From JBAYIE01 sp041665785 (lineage in GTDB: Bacteria > Bacteroidota > Bacteroidia > UKL13-3), in contig JBAYIE010000006.1 in the NCBI GenBank assembly GCA_041665785.1, positions 1-64,000 of the forward strand: a DNA stretch of 64,000 nucleotides, in the 5' to 3' direction. This document shows positions 53,611-62,361 of the stretch, piece after piece. The stretch's first letter is position 1, and every line of letters begins with the position of its first letter. A program made the translations under genes and the position numbers. The notes under the pieces are model-generated. The model searched no databases and had not been told where the DNA came from. It saw only the letters and a list, made by a program, of their open reading frames with translations.

Positions 53611-53997
53611 ATGGAAATTATAAACGCCATAGGAAGAAGAAAAACCGCAGTTGCCCGTGTATACCTCTCAGCAGGTACCGGAAACGTAACTGTTAACGGT
53701 AAAGATGTGAAAATATTTTTTCCGTCTGTTCTCTTACAACACGCCGTAAGCAAACCGTTTGATGTATCGAATACTGCCGGTCAGTTCGACGTTAAATGCA
53801 ATGTAGATGGTGGTGGAATTACCGGACAAGCCGATGCCATTAAACTGGCTATAGCCCGTGCCCTCGTAAAACACAATACCGAATTGAAGCCTTTGCTCAA
53901 AGCCGATGGCCTGATGACGCGCGATCCACGTATGGTGGAACGTAAGAAACCGGGACAGAAAAAGGCACGCAAACGTTTCCAGTTCGTAAAACGTTAA
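53611..53997 (+). CDS. rpsI: 30S ribosomal protein S9
   Basis: A 128-residue protein with the family start INAIGRRKTAVARVYL, the central GGGITGQADAIKLAIARAL and the basic C-terminus KKARKRFQFVKR that reaches the P-site tRNA. Order L13-S9 is universal in bacteria. Confidence 0.98.
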   Translation: MEIINAIGRRKTAVARVYLSAGTGNVTVNGKDVKIFFPSVLLQHAVSKPFDVSNTAGQFDVKCNVDGGGITGQADAIKLAIARALVKHNTELKPLLKADGLMTRDPRMVERKKPGQKKARKRFQFVKR

Positions 53998-54022
53998 TCA
54001 GAATCCTTTTCAATTATAAATT

Positions 54023-54763
54023 ATGTCAAAATTCACTCAGGAAGAGTTGTTGGAAGCGGGAGTGCACTTCGGTCACTTAACCCGCAAATGGAACCCCAAG
54101 ATGGCCCCATATATTTTTATGGAGAAAAACGGGATCCACCTCATCGATCTTAACAAGACAGCCCACAAGCTGGATGAGGCCTCTAGCGCCATTAAAAACA
54201 TCGTAAAATCGGGTCGTAAGATTTTGTTCGTGGCTACCAAAAAACAAGCCAAAGAAATCATCGAAACCGAAGCGAACAAGGTAAACATGCCCTTTGTAAC
54301 CGAGCGTTGGCTGGGTGGTATGTTAACCAACTTCACTACCGTTCGTAAATCCATCAAGAAACTCCAGAATCTGGATAAGATGGCCCAGGACGGTACTTAC
54401 GCAAACATCAACAAGAAAGAACGCCTCATGGTTGAGCGCGAGAAAATCAAGTTGACCCGCTTGCTCGGAGGTATTGCCGATTTAAACCGTTTGCCTGCTG
54501 CTCTGTTTATTGTGGACGTTAAACGCGAACACATTGCTGTGGCCGAAGCGCAAAAACTGAATATTCCAACGTTTGCCCTGGTAGATACGAATTCGGATCC
54601 TACAGTTGTAGATTTCCCGATTCCTGCCAACGACGATGCCGCTAAATCCATAGCCCTGATCGCGAAAGTAATGACCGAAGCAATTGCTGAAGGACTTGCC
54701 GAACGCAAAAAGGATAAGGAAGAAAGCGACAAAGAAGCCGTTCCTTCAACTGAAGAAGCATAA
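54023..54763 (+). CDS. rpsB: 30S ribosomal protein S2
   Basis: A 246-residue protein; EAGVHFGHLTRKWNPKMAPY, FVATKKQAKEIIETEA, VTERWLGGMLTNFTTV and FALVDTNSDPTVVDFPIPAN are the S2 signatures. It follows rpsI by 25 bases and ends in a strong terminator, so tsf is transcribed partly or wholly apart. The tail is acidic (KEESDKEAVPSTEEA), as in other Bacteroidota. Confidence 0.98.
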   Translation: MSKFTQEELLEAGVHFGHLTRKWNPKMAPYIFMEKNGIHLIDLNKTAHKLDEASSAIKNIVKSGRKILFVATKKQAKEIIETEANKVNMPFVTERWLGGMLTNFTTVRKSIKKLQNLDKMAQDGTYANINKKERLMVEREKIKLTRLLGGIADLNRLPAALFIVDVKREHIAVAEAQKLNIPTFALVDTNSDPTVVDFPIPANDDAAKSIALIAKVMTEAIAEGLAERKKDKEESDKEAVPSTEEA

Positions 54764-54768
54764 CAAGG

Positions 54769-54802
54769 AAAATCGGCTACCAAAAAATAGCCGATTTTTT
54801 TT
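54769..54802 (+). terminator. Terminator between rpsB and tsf
   Basis: AAATCGGCTA (54770-54779) pairs with TAGCCGATTT (54788-54797) across an 8-base loop, followed by T. In many bacteria a leaky terminator here sets the S2 to EF-Ts ratio. Confidence 0.88.
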
Positions 54803-54829
54803 AAGGAATTATTTCAATCACATTTATTT

Positions 54830-54835
54830 AAGGAG
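54830..54835 (+). promoter_or_regulatory. Strong Shine-Dalgarno site of tsf
   Basis: AAGGAG lies 8 bases before the tsf ATG. Most genes in this window, like other Bacteroidota genes, lack such a site, so tsf stands out. Confidence 0.7.
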
Positions 54836-54843
54836 AGAAAAAC

Positions 54844-55677
54844 ATGAGTACAATTAGTGCAGGTGATGTAAACAAATTGCGCCAAATGACCGGCGCCGGA
54901 ATGATGGATTGCAAAAAAGCGTTGACTGAAACCAACGGAGATTTTGAAGCCGCTGTAGATTATTTACGTAAAAAAGGTGCTAAGGTATCGGCCGCCCGTG
55001 CCGATCGCGAAGCCAAAGAAGGTGCAGTGATTGCCAAAACCACTGCCGATAAGAAAACCGGAGTGATCATTCAACTGAGTTGCGAAACTGATTTCGTGGC
55101 CAAAAACGACGACTTCGTAAAATTCGCCCATGCCGTTGCTGATCTGGCCCTGGCCAACAAACCGGCTACCGCTGAAGAACTGAAGGCATTGCCTTTTGAA
55201 GGCCTGACCCTGGGTGATAAAATCACTGAACAGGTAGGTAAGATCGGAGAAAAAATTGACGTGGTACGTTACGAACTGATGAATGGCGAGAATATCGTTC
55301 CTTATATCCATGGCGCTAACCGTCTGGGTGTATTGGTTTCATTAAGCAGCCAGCCTACCGATGCCAATTTTGTTGCCGGTAAAGATGTAGCCATGCAGGT
55401 GGCTGCCCTGAATCCGGTGGCTTTGGATAAAGATGATGTAGATTCAGCCGTTGTAGCCCGCGAAATCGAAATCGGAAAAGAACAGGCTCGTGCCGAAGGA
55501 AAACCGGAAGCCATGCTGGAAAAAATTGCTCAGGGTAAATTGGGTAAATTCTACAAAGAATCAACCCTCATGAACCAGGAGTTTGTAAAAGACAATTCCA
55601 AAACCATCGCTCAAATGCTGGATGGCGTTGAGAAAGGCCTTACTGTGAAAGCCTTCAAACGCATAGCCTTAGGTTAA
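54844..55677 (+). CDS. tsf: Elongation factor Ts
   Basis: A 277-residue factor that recycles EF-Tu·GDP. LRQMTGAGMMDCKKALTE is the N-terminal UBA-type signature and LSCETDFVAKNDDFVKFAHA the core signature; the C-terminal SKTIAQMLDGVEKGLTVKAF closes the dimerisation domain. It has its own Shine-Dalgarno site and a terminator downstream. Confidence 0.98.
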   Translation: MSTISAGDVNKLRQMTGAGMMDCKKALTETNGDFEAAVDYLRKKGAKVSAARADREAKEGAVIAKTTADKKTGVIIQLSCETDFVAKNDDFVKFAHAVADLALANKPATAEELKALPFEGLTLGDKITEQVGKIGEKIDVVRYELMNGENIVPYIHGANRLGVLVSLSSQPTDANFVAGKDVAMQVAALNPVALDKDDVDSAVVAREIEIGKEQARAEGKPEAMLEKIAQGKLGKFYKESTLMNQEFVKDNSKTIAQMLDGVEKGLTVKAFKRIALG

Positions 55678-55694
55678 TCCAATAGTATTTTAAT

Positions 55695-55728
55695 AAAAAA
55701 GCGACTCCAAATTGGGGTCGCTTTTTTT
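55695..55728 (+). terminator. Terminator of tsf
   Basis: GCGACTCCAA (55701-55710) pairs with TTGGGGTCGC (55712-55721; one G-T pair) and is flanked by an A run and a T run of seven. It can work on either strand, but no minus-strand gene ends within 90 bases. Confidence 0.85.
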
Positions 55729-55736
55729 ATGCCCGC

Positions 55737-55761
55737 TCTCGCGGACTTTCAGTCCGTGAGA
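55737..55761. repeat. Second hairpin after tsf
   Basis: TCTCGCGGACT (55737-55747), a TTC loop and AGTCCGTGAGA (55751-55761) pair along all 11 positions (one G-T pair). No T run follows, so it is not a classical terminator; it may be an intergenic repeat or a transcript-stabilising hairpin at this convergent junction. Confidence 0.6.
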
Positions 55762-55818
55762 AGCCCTCAATAATGATTAAGTAATAGCAATTGGTTAAGT
55801 TCTCCTAGAACCATTTAA

Positions 55819-57114
55819 CTATTCAACCACCAATTTGCGCGTTGTGGCCAGATCTCCCGCTACAATTTGCATGAAATAAATTCCGGGCTTTATATCGTGT
55901 AAGGATACCTCATGTTTCGATGCGGCTGACTTAATTCCCCAGGTTTGAACAGACTTTCCTAACTGATCGAACAATTCCAGTTGAACCGCTGCTGCGGTGC
56001 TCAAAAGTAAGCATACACTCTGCTGAGCAGGATTGGGAAATAATTCCATGGTTGACAGCTTAATCGATTCGTCTACACCAATCACAGCACCCGGACCTCT
56101 GCCATAAAAACGCAAATTGTAATTGTCATTCGCTATAAGATAATCATCATTTACAAAAACAGCGCTGGTTCCTCCTGTACTCAACTTGCCGAGAAATCGC
56201 AAGTTGGATGGATTGGTAACGTCGAACAGGGCAACACCAAGTGAAGTGCCAACATAGAGTGTATCTTTATACAAAAATAATCCGGAATGACCCGATGGAT
56301 CAAATCCCGGAACCTGCAGGTAATTGAATGAATCCAGCTGTGCATTGTTGTTCATATTGACAGAATAAACAAAAGCTTGTGATGATGTGCTTGAGGCAGT
56401 ATAAAGTATTTTATTCGGGGCATCGTACAGCATTTGATCCGGATCACCAAACAGAGCTGTCAGGGTTGTTTTGGTAACCGTTGGAGCAGCCGAAACATCC
56501 ATGATATTTACATTGTATCCATCACTCGCAATTATTTTATCAGCACTCAAACGTTGTACACTTCCGCTGTTGATCCCTGAATAACTCTTCTCCGCAATTT
56601 TTGTCAGATTGTTCAAGTCACTCAGATCGATCAGGTAATAATTGGATCCGCTATAATGCAATTTGCTTCCTTCAATCAGAAGCGAGGCCGTCATGTATCC
56701 GATATTCTTGGTTGCAATACCATCTTTAAAGGTATTTATTTTGCGTGTCCATACCGGATTGGCCGGTGTTGACGCATTGATAATTTGTATTCCTTTGCTT
56801 CCTATAGCATAGATATCCGAACCGCGAAACACAAAATCAGTAACACCAAACGAATCGGTTTGAATGCCCATGCGCTTCAACCGTTTAACAGAATCAATCA
56901 GAGTGATATCGTATGTATCAAAGAATCCTTTGTACGATAAATTTACATGCTGAGCACCTGCATAAATAATGTTTGGATTCGAAGGATGAGCCTTGATGAC
57001 CTTCGCATACAACCCCTCACTTGAATACGAAAATGTAGCAACCGGGTGGTAGCTTTGAGCCTGCATGTTATTCACCAGGTAAGTCAAAACAAGGAAGAAA
57101 AGAACTTTTTTCAT
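55819..57114 (-). CDS. T9SS-secreted beta-propeller-like protein (LVIVD-type repeats)
   Basis: A 431-residue secreted protein with a signal peptide (NNMQAQ). The body has repeated units in which a quantity ends in a short strand such as IYAIGSKGIQIINAS, LHYSGSNYYLIDLSDLNN, IASDGYNVNIMDVS and LYVGTSLGVALFDVTNPSN, the LVIVD/YVTN-type propeller pattern. The C-terminus starts MELFPNPAQQSVCLLL and ends TTRKLVVE, a type A T9SS sorting domain. The ATG at 57114 starts the signal peptide. Target unknown. Confidence 0.8.
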   Translation of the reverse strand: MKKVLFFLVLTYLVNNMQAQSYHPVATFSYSSEGLYAKVIKAHPSNPNIIYAGAQHVNLSYKGFFDTYDITLIDSVKRLKRMGIQTDSFGVTDFVFRGSDIYAIGSKGIQIINASTPANPVWTRKINTFKDGIATKNIGYMTASLLIEGSKLHYSGSNYYLIDLSDLNNLTKIAEKSYSGINSGSVQRLSADKIIASDGYNVNIMDVSAAPTVTKTTLTALFGDPDQMLYDAPNKILYTASSTSSQAFVYSVNMNNNAQLDSFNYLQVPGFDPSGHSGLFLYKDTLYVGTSLGVALFDVTNPSNLRFLGKLSTGGTSAVFVNDDYLIANDNYNLRFYGRGPGAVIGVDESIKLSTMELFPNPAQQSVCLLLSTAAAVQLELFDQLGKSVQTWGIKSAASKHEVSLHDIKPGIYFMQIVAGDLATTRKLVVE

Positions 57115-57280
57115 AATGTGTGTTGAAATCAAATATACCCTTATTCACGACATTACATCGGGATAACAGAAAGTAGCAATCTGTAACCTGCTTAGTTCCG
57201 CCTTTTATAAGATGAACTTTTTAAACGGTTGCGATGCTGATTTGCCACTTTTATTTTGCATCAATCAAAGATTTGAATGG

Positions 57281-58003
57281 TTAACCGATAGGTATACTGC
57301 CTGCGCCTTTGCCGTTGGATATTTTTCTTAAAAATGCGGTAACCAGTTTATGCGGAACTTCCGGTGTCGAATTATCCTGCGGTACAAAAAGTGTTGCAAT
57401 AAAAAAGGGATGTTTCTCCAACTCCAGGATGCGTGCTTCGTTCATGGAATCGGTGCCTACAATTTTAAACCCGTTTGTATGCAGATGATTTTGATACTCC
57501 GGATTGAGGCCAAAATTGCAATAATATTTCTCCTTGATTTTGCCCTGCCCAAATACTTCAAAGGTTTGTGATTTTCTGTATATAAGTTCAATCTCCAGCG
57601 TTTGACCGGCTAATGAACAACTCAGTGGATTGATCACCAATTTAGAAGCATAGGGATCGTATTCGGCATGCTCAGCATCCTTTATACGCAGTACATTCCG
57701 GGCATATTCAATCACCATGTGCTGAAATCCGCCACAAGTGCCTAAGACCGGTAATTTATTTTCGCGTGCAAATTGAATAACCCTCAAAGCTCCGGCCATA
57801 CTTTTATAAGGACTTCCCGGTGCAATCCAGAAACCGCTATAGGTTGATACGATCCGATCAAAATCACGCTGTGCCGTATCGGTAGGGATCCAGTCATATT
57901 GGAGTGGAATAGCAAATTTTACCATAGCATGTCCAATCGCTTCATTCGTTGCCCGGTGAGGCCTGAATCCTTCCTGAAAATCTCCTATGATGGCAAGTTT
58001 CAT
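57281..58003 (-). CDS. Glutaminase-like protein related to CTP synthase C-domain
   Basis: A 240-residue class I amidotransferase-like protein. MKLAIIGDFQEG, a WIAPGSPYKSM oxyanion-side loop and the nucleophile elbow GTCGGFQHMVIE (Cys about 89) are clear. In PyrG the segment corresponding to HPFFIATLFVPQDNS reads …HPE…, so the catalytic His and Glu appear to be replaced by Val and Gln. This fits the family named CTP-synthase C-terminal-related (seleno)proteins, which is not known to feed ammonia to a synthase. Function unknown. Confidence 0.72.
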   Translation of the reverse strand: MKLAIIGDFQEGFRPHRATNEAIGHAMVKFAIPLQYDWIPTDTAQRDFDRIVSTYSGFWIAPGSPYKSMAGALRVIQFARENKLPVLGTCGGFQHMVIEYARNVLRIKDAEHAEYDPYASKLVINPLSCSLAGQTLEIELIYRKSQTFEVFGQGKIKEKYYCNFGLNPEYQNHLHTNGFKIVGTDSMNEARILELEKHPFFIATLFVPQDNSTPEVPHKLVTAFLRKISNGKGAGSIPIG

Positions 58004-58084
58004 CGTGTATGAAGTTTTAATTTGTTATTTCTCCTTCTCTCATTGTTGCACCAAATGGCACGAATACAATTGAAACATAATTTA

Positions 58085-58531
58085 TCATTTAACTTTTCCT
58101 TTCCCCTTAACTTTTAAGATAGTCAGACCAAAAGGTGCCTTCAACTCTTTGTAATCATACATATTCAGGTATAAAGTCAGTGTATCAAAGGTATCTTCCC
58201 AGGTAACCTTGTACATATCCAGTAAAGCCATGCCATCAAATCCATGTTGGCTTTTTACCGGACAACAACTGCCCGCTCTGAAATAGCTTACTTTTTCGCC
58301 ATGCGGACCAGCCAATGCATTAAAAAATCTTCGCTGGTTTAACGGACCTTCATTTTTGGATGCACCTCCCACTTCTATTGGGTTTTTCTCTGAATATCCA
58401 TACGTATTATCCGTAGATATTTCAGTCAGCAAAACGGTTTGTTCGTTAAGCAGCCTTGGTTTTGCTGCATGCCGCGAAGCGGAACAGGAAAACACCATCG
58501 TCGAAATCCAGATGAAAATGAAATGCTTCAT
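58085..58531 (-). CDS. Putative lipoprotein, unknown function
   Basis: A 148-residue protein starting MKHFIFIWISTMVFSCSAS with a lipobox-like FSC, so probably lipid-anchored after Cys16. Conserved-looking stretches are TYGYSEKNPIEVGG, GPLNQRRFFNALAG and YFRAGSCCPVK. The family is common in Bacteroidota; I recall some members carrying an aldolase name in databases, for which I see no support. The ATG at 58531 is chosen to place the lipobox correctly. Confidence 0.6.
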   Translation of the reverse strand: MKHFIFIWISTMVFSCSASRHAAKPRLLNEQTVLLTEISTDNTYGYSEKNPIEVGGASKNEGPLNQRRFFNALAGPHGEKVSYFRAGSCCPVKSQHGFDGMALLDMYKVTWEDTFDTLTLYLNMYDYKELKAPFGLTILKVKGKGKVK

Positions 58532-58743
58532 TAGATTTTCTTTACGAATGAGAACAAAACCAACATATCCAAAGCGATTTAACGCTTTAGTCATACTTCT
58601 CCTGAAGGGTTCTTTAAAGGTACAAAGCTTTCAGGTGAAGGCAAATTAAATTGATGGCCATTTGCAAATCTGAATTAGAAAAATGACCATTTACGGATAT
58701 TGCACCATCGTATTTAACGGTCTATTGATTACATACATTTGTA

Positions 58744-59802
58744 TTAACGCCTGCCATACATAGCCTCGTAATACTGCTGATATGTTCCATTGGTAATATC
58801 ATCCAGCCAATCCTGATTGTTTAAATACCAATCTACCGTCAATTCCAATCCCTGTTCCGGTTGAACAGTCGGCTTCCAGCCCAATTCCGCAGTAATCTTT
58901 TGTGCATCGATAGCATAGCGCAAATCGTGTCCGGCACGGTCGGTTACGAAGGTGATTAATTTTTCTGCTGTCCCCGATTCGTTGTTGAACCTGGTATCCA
59001 TGATCCTGCAAAGCATCCGAATCAGGTCGATATTCCGCGTTTCGTTATTTCCACCAACGTTATAGGTTTCACCAATTCGACCGCTGTGAAAAATAAGGTC
59101 GATGGCCTGCGCATGATCTTTTACAAAAAGCCAGTCGCGTATGTTTTCGCCTTTGCCATAAACAGGCAGGGGAATGCTTTTGCGAATATTGTGAATGCAC
59201 AAGGGAATCAACTTCTCGGGAAACTGGTTGGGACCGTAGTTATTGGAACAGTGGCTCAACACAACGGGCAACCTATACGTATTGTGATAGGCTCGTACAA
59301 AATGGTCGGATCCGGCTTTGGATGCTGAATAAGGCGATTGCGGATCGTATGGAGTGTTTTCAGAAAATAAACCATCTGTACCTAAACTGCCATAAACTTC
59401 ATCGGTTGAAACGTGATAAAAGAGTTTACCTGCATAATTTCCATTCCAGTTTTCGCGGCAAGCATTCAACAGATTTACAGTTCCGATAATATTGGTAAGC
59501 ACAAAATCCATTGGACTTTCAATCGACCGGTCTACATGCGTTTCAGCTGCCAGATGAATCACACTGTCAAATGCGTGTTTTGCAAAAAGTGCATTTACCA
59601 TTTCAGCATCGGTTATATCTCCTTTGATGAATTGATAATTGGACCGGCCTTCCAAATCGCTCAGGTTCTCGAGATTACCAGCATAGGTAAGTTTATCTAA
59701 GTTGAAGATCTTCGCATCCGGGTAATTGTTCACAAACAGGCGTACCACATGCGAACCAATAAATCCGGCACCTCCCGTTATAAGTATTTTTCTATTTCCC
59801 AT
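58744..59802 (-). CDS. rfbB: dTDP-glucose 4,6-dehydratase
   Basis: A 352-residue SDR enzyme that makes dTDP-4-keto-6-deoxyglucose, a precursor of rhamnose and other deoxysugars of cell-surface glycans. GGAGFIGSHVVR is the NAD site, STDEVYGSLG carries the catalytic Thr-Asp-Glu, and SPYSASKAGSDHFVRA has the Tyr-Lys pair. ENIRDWLFVKDHAQAIDLI is intact. rfbA, rfbC and rfbD are not nearby, so the rest of the pathway must lie elsewhere. Confidence 0.95.
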   Translation of the reverse strand: MGNRKILITGGAGFIGSHVVRLFVNNYPDAKIFNLDKLTYAGNLENLSDLEGRSNYQFIKGDITDAEMVNALFAKHAFDSVIHLAAETHVDRSIESPMDFVLTNIIGTVNLLNACRENWNGNYAGKLFYHVSTDEVYGSLGTDGLFSENTPYDPQSPYSASKAGSDHFVRAYHNTYRLPVVLSHCSNNYGPNQFPEKLIPLCIHNIRKSIPLPVYGKGENIRDWLFVKDHAQAIDLIFHSGRIGETYNVGGNNETRNIDLIRMLCRIMDTRFNNESGTAEKLITFVTDRAGHDLRYAIDAQKITAELGWKPTVQPEQGLELTVDWYLNNQDWLDDITNGTYQQYYEAMYGRR

Positions 59803-59880
59803 GAATGTTTTCCCTGAAATTATGGATCACTAAGTTAACGCATAAGCGGGAAATTCCTGTATGCAGGTTACAATCAATCG

Positions 59881-60903
59881 TTACCCGTTATTTCCGGCAC
59901 CGGCTTGTTCCCATTTCCAGGCGCTGCGCAACATATCCTCTATGCCGTATTTGGCCTTCCAATTGAGTTCCCGTGCAGCCAGTGAGGTGTCTGCGTATAC
60001 CGCACCTACATCACCTTCGCGCCTTCCGGTAAGTATATAAGGAATGGCAATCCCACTTACTTTCCCAAATGCATTGATGAGGTCGAGTACCGAATAACCA
60101 ACACCGGTTCCAATATTGAAGATTTCGAATTTCTTTTTATTCTGGCCTTTTATCAGCCTTTCCAAAGCCGCAATATGCGCTGTGGCCACGTCCACCACAT
60201 GAATATAATCCCGGACGCAGGTGCCGTCAGCAGTATGATAATCACTGCCAAAAACATTCAGGTGCGCTCTTTTGCCTAAAGCGGTTTCGGTTATATACGG
60301 CACCAGATGATGGGGAGGACCGTGTTGTACTTCGCCAATCAATGCCGTTTCATGTGCCCCGATCGGATTGAAATAGCGCAAGGCTAAGGCTTCAATGGGT
60401 TTGGTTTTACTGGTATGCTCCAGAATCTCTTCGCCCATTTGCTTTGTATTGCCATAGGTAGATTCAGCTTTCTTAACCGGCTCCATTTCAGTAACGGGCA
60501 AGGTGTTTGGATTACCATAAACCGTACACGAAGAACTGAACACAATATGTTTCACTCCATGTTCCACCATAGCCTTGAGCAGGTTGATCTGCGAAAAAAG
60601 GTTATTGTGGTAGTATTTTAATGGTTCTGCAACCGATTCATCCACCAGCAGAATTGCAGCAAAATGAATTACTGCCTTAATTTGAGGTTCGTCGCGAAAC
60701 AATTGTTCCACTTCTGAAAAGTTGCATAATTCAGTTTGGTAAAATGAAGGTCGCTTTCCGGTAATCTGCTCAATGCGGTCCAGTACTTCGATGCGCGAAT
60801 TCGACAGATTATCAGCAATTACAACATCGTATCCAGCCTGAATCAGCTCAACTACAGTGTGTGAACCGATATAGCCGGTACCCCCGGTAACAAGGATTTT
60901 CAT
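59881..60903 (-). CDS. galE: UDP-glucose 4-epimerase
   Basis: A 340-residue SDR epimerase that interconverts UDP-glucose and UDP-galactose. VTGGTGYIGSHTVVELI is the NAD site, VFSSSCTVYGNP and STYGNTKQMGEEIL give the Ser and Tyr-Lys, and YFNPIGAHETALIGE with CVRDYIHVVDVATAHIAAL are typical of GalE. It lies 5 bases after the upstream 117-residue gene and is followed by rfbB on the same strand, with a 78-base gap. Confidence 0.95.
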   Translation of the reverse strand: MKILVTGGTGYIGSHTVVELIQAGYDVVIADNLSNSRIEVLDRIEQITGKRPSFYQTELCNFSEVEQLFRDEPQIKAVIHFAAILLVDESVAEPLKYYHNNLFSQINLLKAMVEHGVKHIVFSSSCTVYGNPNTLPVTEMEPVKKAESTYGNTKQMGEEILEHTSKTKPIEALALRYFNPIGAHETALIGEVQHGPPHHLVPYITETALGKRAHLNVFGSDYHTADGTCVRDYIHVVDVATAHIAALERLIKGQNKKKFEIFNIGTGVGYSVLDLINAFGKVSGIAIPYILTGRREGDVGAVYADTSLAARELNWKAKYGIEDMLRSAWKWEQAGAGNNG

Positions 60904-60908
60904 ACCAA

Positions 60909-61262
60909 TCAGGCTTGTTCAGCAGTTTCTTCCCCTTCGGTTTCTTCTTCTTCGCGGGTAGTGCCTTCCATCAGGTGACGGATATCGATTAATTCGTCTT
61001 TGTTGTACTTATTCTGGTAATCCAACAACAGATCCAGGAAATAATCCAGATTCGCTTTTCCGTCTTCTTCTTCCAGGTATAAAAAAGTATAATCGCCGTT
61101 TGCTTCAATATTCTCATAAGCCAGACGGATCATGCGTACATATCCGGGCTCATTCAGGTTGCTCTTAAACCATTCGCGCAGTGCTTTCAGCTGTTCTATC
61201 GCCTTTACTCCAACCCCTTCATTAGCCAATGTATTTTTCAGCGCTTCCAACAAGTTTTTCAT
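60909..61262 (-). CDS. Small acidic conserved protein of unknown function
   Basis: A 117-residue protein, helical in the first 100 residues (MKNLLEALKNTLANEGVG, REWFKSNLNEPGYVRMIRLA, YFLDLLLDYQNKYNKDE) with a Glu-rich tail (TREEEETEGEETAEQA). No motif recognised, though it looks conserved. It precedes galE by 5 bases and is divergent from the DUF486 gene. Confidence 0.65.
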   Translation of the reverse strand: MKNLLEALKNTLANEGVGVKAIEQLKALREWFKSNLNEPGYVRMIRLAYENIEANGDYTFLYLEEEDGKANLDYFLDLLLDYQNKYNKDELIDIRHLMEGTTREEEETEGEETAEQA

Positions 61263-61325
61263 CTTTATTTGAGTTTTGTTTTGGCAACGAAACTAAACAA
61301 TTTAAATATTGTAAAAAACTCAAAT

Positions 61326-61697
61326 ATGAAAGCGATCTCAACCATAGGCCTGCTGGTAGTTTCCAACCTCTTTATGACATTTGCCTGGTATGGCCATTTA
61401 CAGTTTCAGAAAATAGGCTGGTTTAAAGGTACGGGGTTGATTGGAATCATCCTGATCAGCTGGTTTATCGCCTTGCTTGAATATGCTTTTCAGGTGCCGG
61501 CCAATCGCATAGGTTTTTCAAACAACGGTGGACCTTTTTCTATGGTTGAACTCAAAACCATTCAGGAAGCTATTTCTATTTTGGTCTTTATCCTGGTCAA
61601 TGTGTTCATTTTTCGTGAAGGCCCTGTTCAATGGAATCATGCCCTTGGATTTATCCTCATCATTTTGGCGGTTTATATTATCTTTAAAAAGTGGTAA
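61326..61697 (+). CDS. DMT-type small membrane protein (DUF486)
   Basis: A 123-residue inner-membrane protein with four membrane segments (ISTIGLLVVSNLFMTFAWYG; LIGIILISWFIALLEY; AISILVFILVNVFIF; ALGFILIILAVYIIFKKW) and the family motif AFQVPANRIG. The family resembles a half drug/metabolite transporter. The ATG at 61326 begins the first membrane segment. The next gene begins 6 bases after its stop codon. Confidence 0.88.
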   Translation: MKAISTIGLLVVSNLFMTFAWYGHLQFQKIGWFKGTGLIGIILISWFIALLEYAFQVPANRIGFSNNGGPFSMVELKTIQEAISILVFILVNVFIFREGPVQWNHALGFILIILAVYIIFKKW

Positions 61698-61702
61698 ACA
61701 AG

Positions 61703-62305
61703 ATGCATCCCCGCGCAGCACAGGCTCTATCGGTTGTTTTTCACCCGGTTTTTGTAAACAGTTTTTCGCTTCTGCTGTTGTTTCTGCTTTTTCCTTCACT
61801 GCGGTATGGAGTACATCCGGCGATGAAAGTTTTTTACTGGTCCGTTATTTTCATTTCTACCGGAATTGTTCCCATGGCCTGGGTAGGTGTGTCACGCCTG
61901 TTGGGCAAAATCGATTCTATCCTGTTGCCCAACAGCGACGACCGCAACCTGCCTTATATTCTTACAGCCAGTTTGTACATGCTCGATTTTTACCTGGCCG
62001 GACAATGGGGTGCTTCTTCTCTTTTCAGAGCCTATTTGCTGGCTTGCAGCAGCGTGGTTGTTTCTGTGTTAATCATCAATCAATTTACTAAAATAAGTAT
62101 CCATGCTGCCAGTTTAGGAGCTCTGGCCGCCGTTATTCACCAATCGGCATTGGTAGCGGGTTTTGATGTGCGTTACCTGATGATTGCTGCATTGGTGATT
62201 TCAGGTTTGGTACTTTCTGCTCGTCTTTGGGCTGAATCACACACATCAACTCAAGTGTATTTAGGTTTCTTGGTTGGTTTCTTATGGATGGTACTAATGT
62301 TATAA
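61703..62305 (+). CDS. PAP2-like membrane protein
   Basis: A 200-residue membrane protein with six or so hydrophobic segments. KISIHAASLGALAAVI and SARLWAESHTSTQVYLGFLVG carry the two histidines of a PAP2-like C-terminus (SxxxH type), though the N-terminal KxxxxxxRP motif is not apparent. The family could be a lipid phosphatase or a relic without activity. The ATG at 61703 is preferred to a GTG at 61691 that overlaps the DUF486 stop. Confidence 0.65.
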   Translation: MHPRAAQALSVVFHPVFVNSFSLLLLFLLFPSLRYGVHPAMKVFYWSVIFISTGIVPMAWVGVSRLLGKIDSILLPNSDDRNLPYILTASLYMLDFYLAGQWGASSLFRAYLLACSSVVVSVLIINQFTKISIHAASLGALAAVIHQSALVAGFDVRYLMIAALVISGLVLSARLWAESHTSTQVYLGFLVGFLWMVLML

Positions 62306-62361
62306 CGAATTGCTGAATTTGTCCTATTGCTCAACTATATTCATTACAAAGCCCTACAGGA

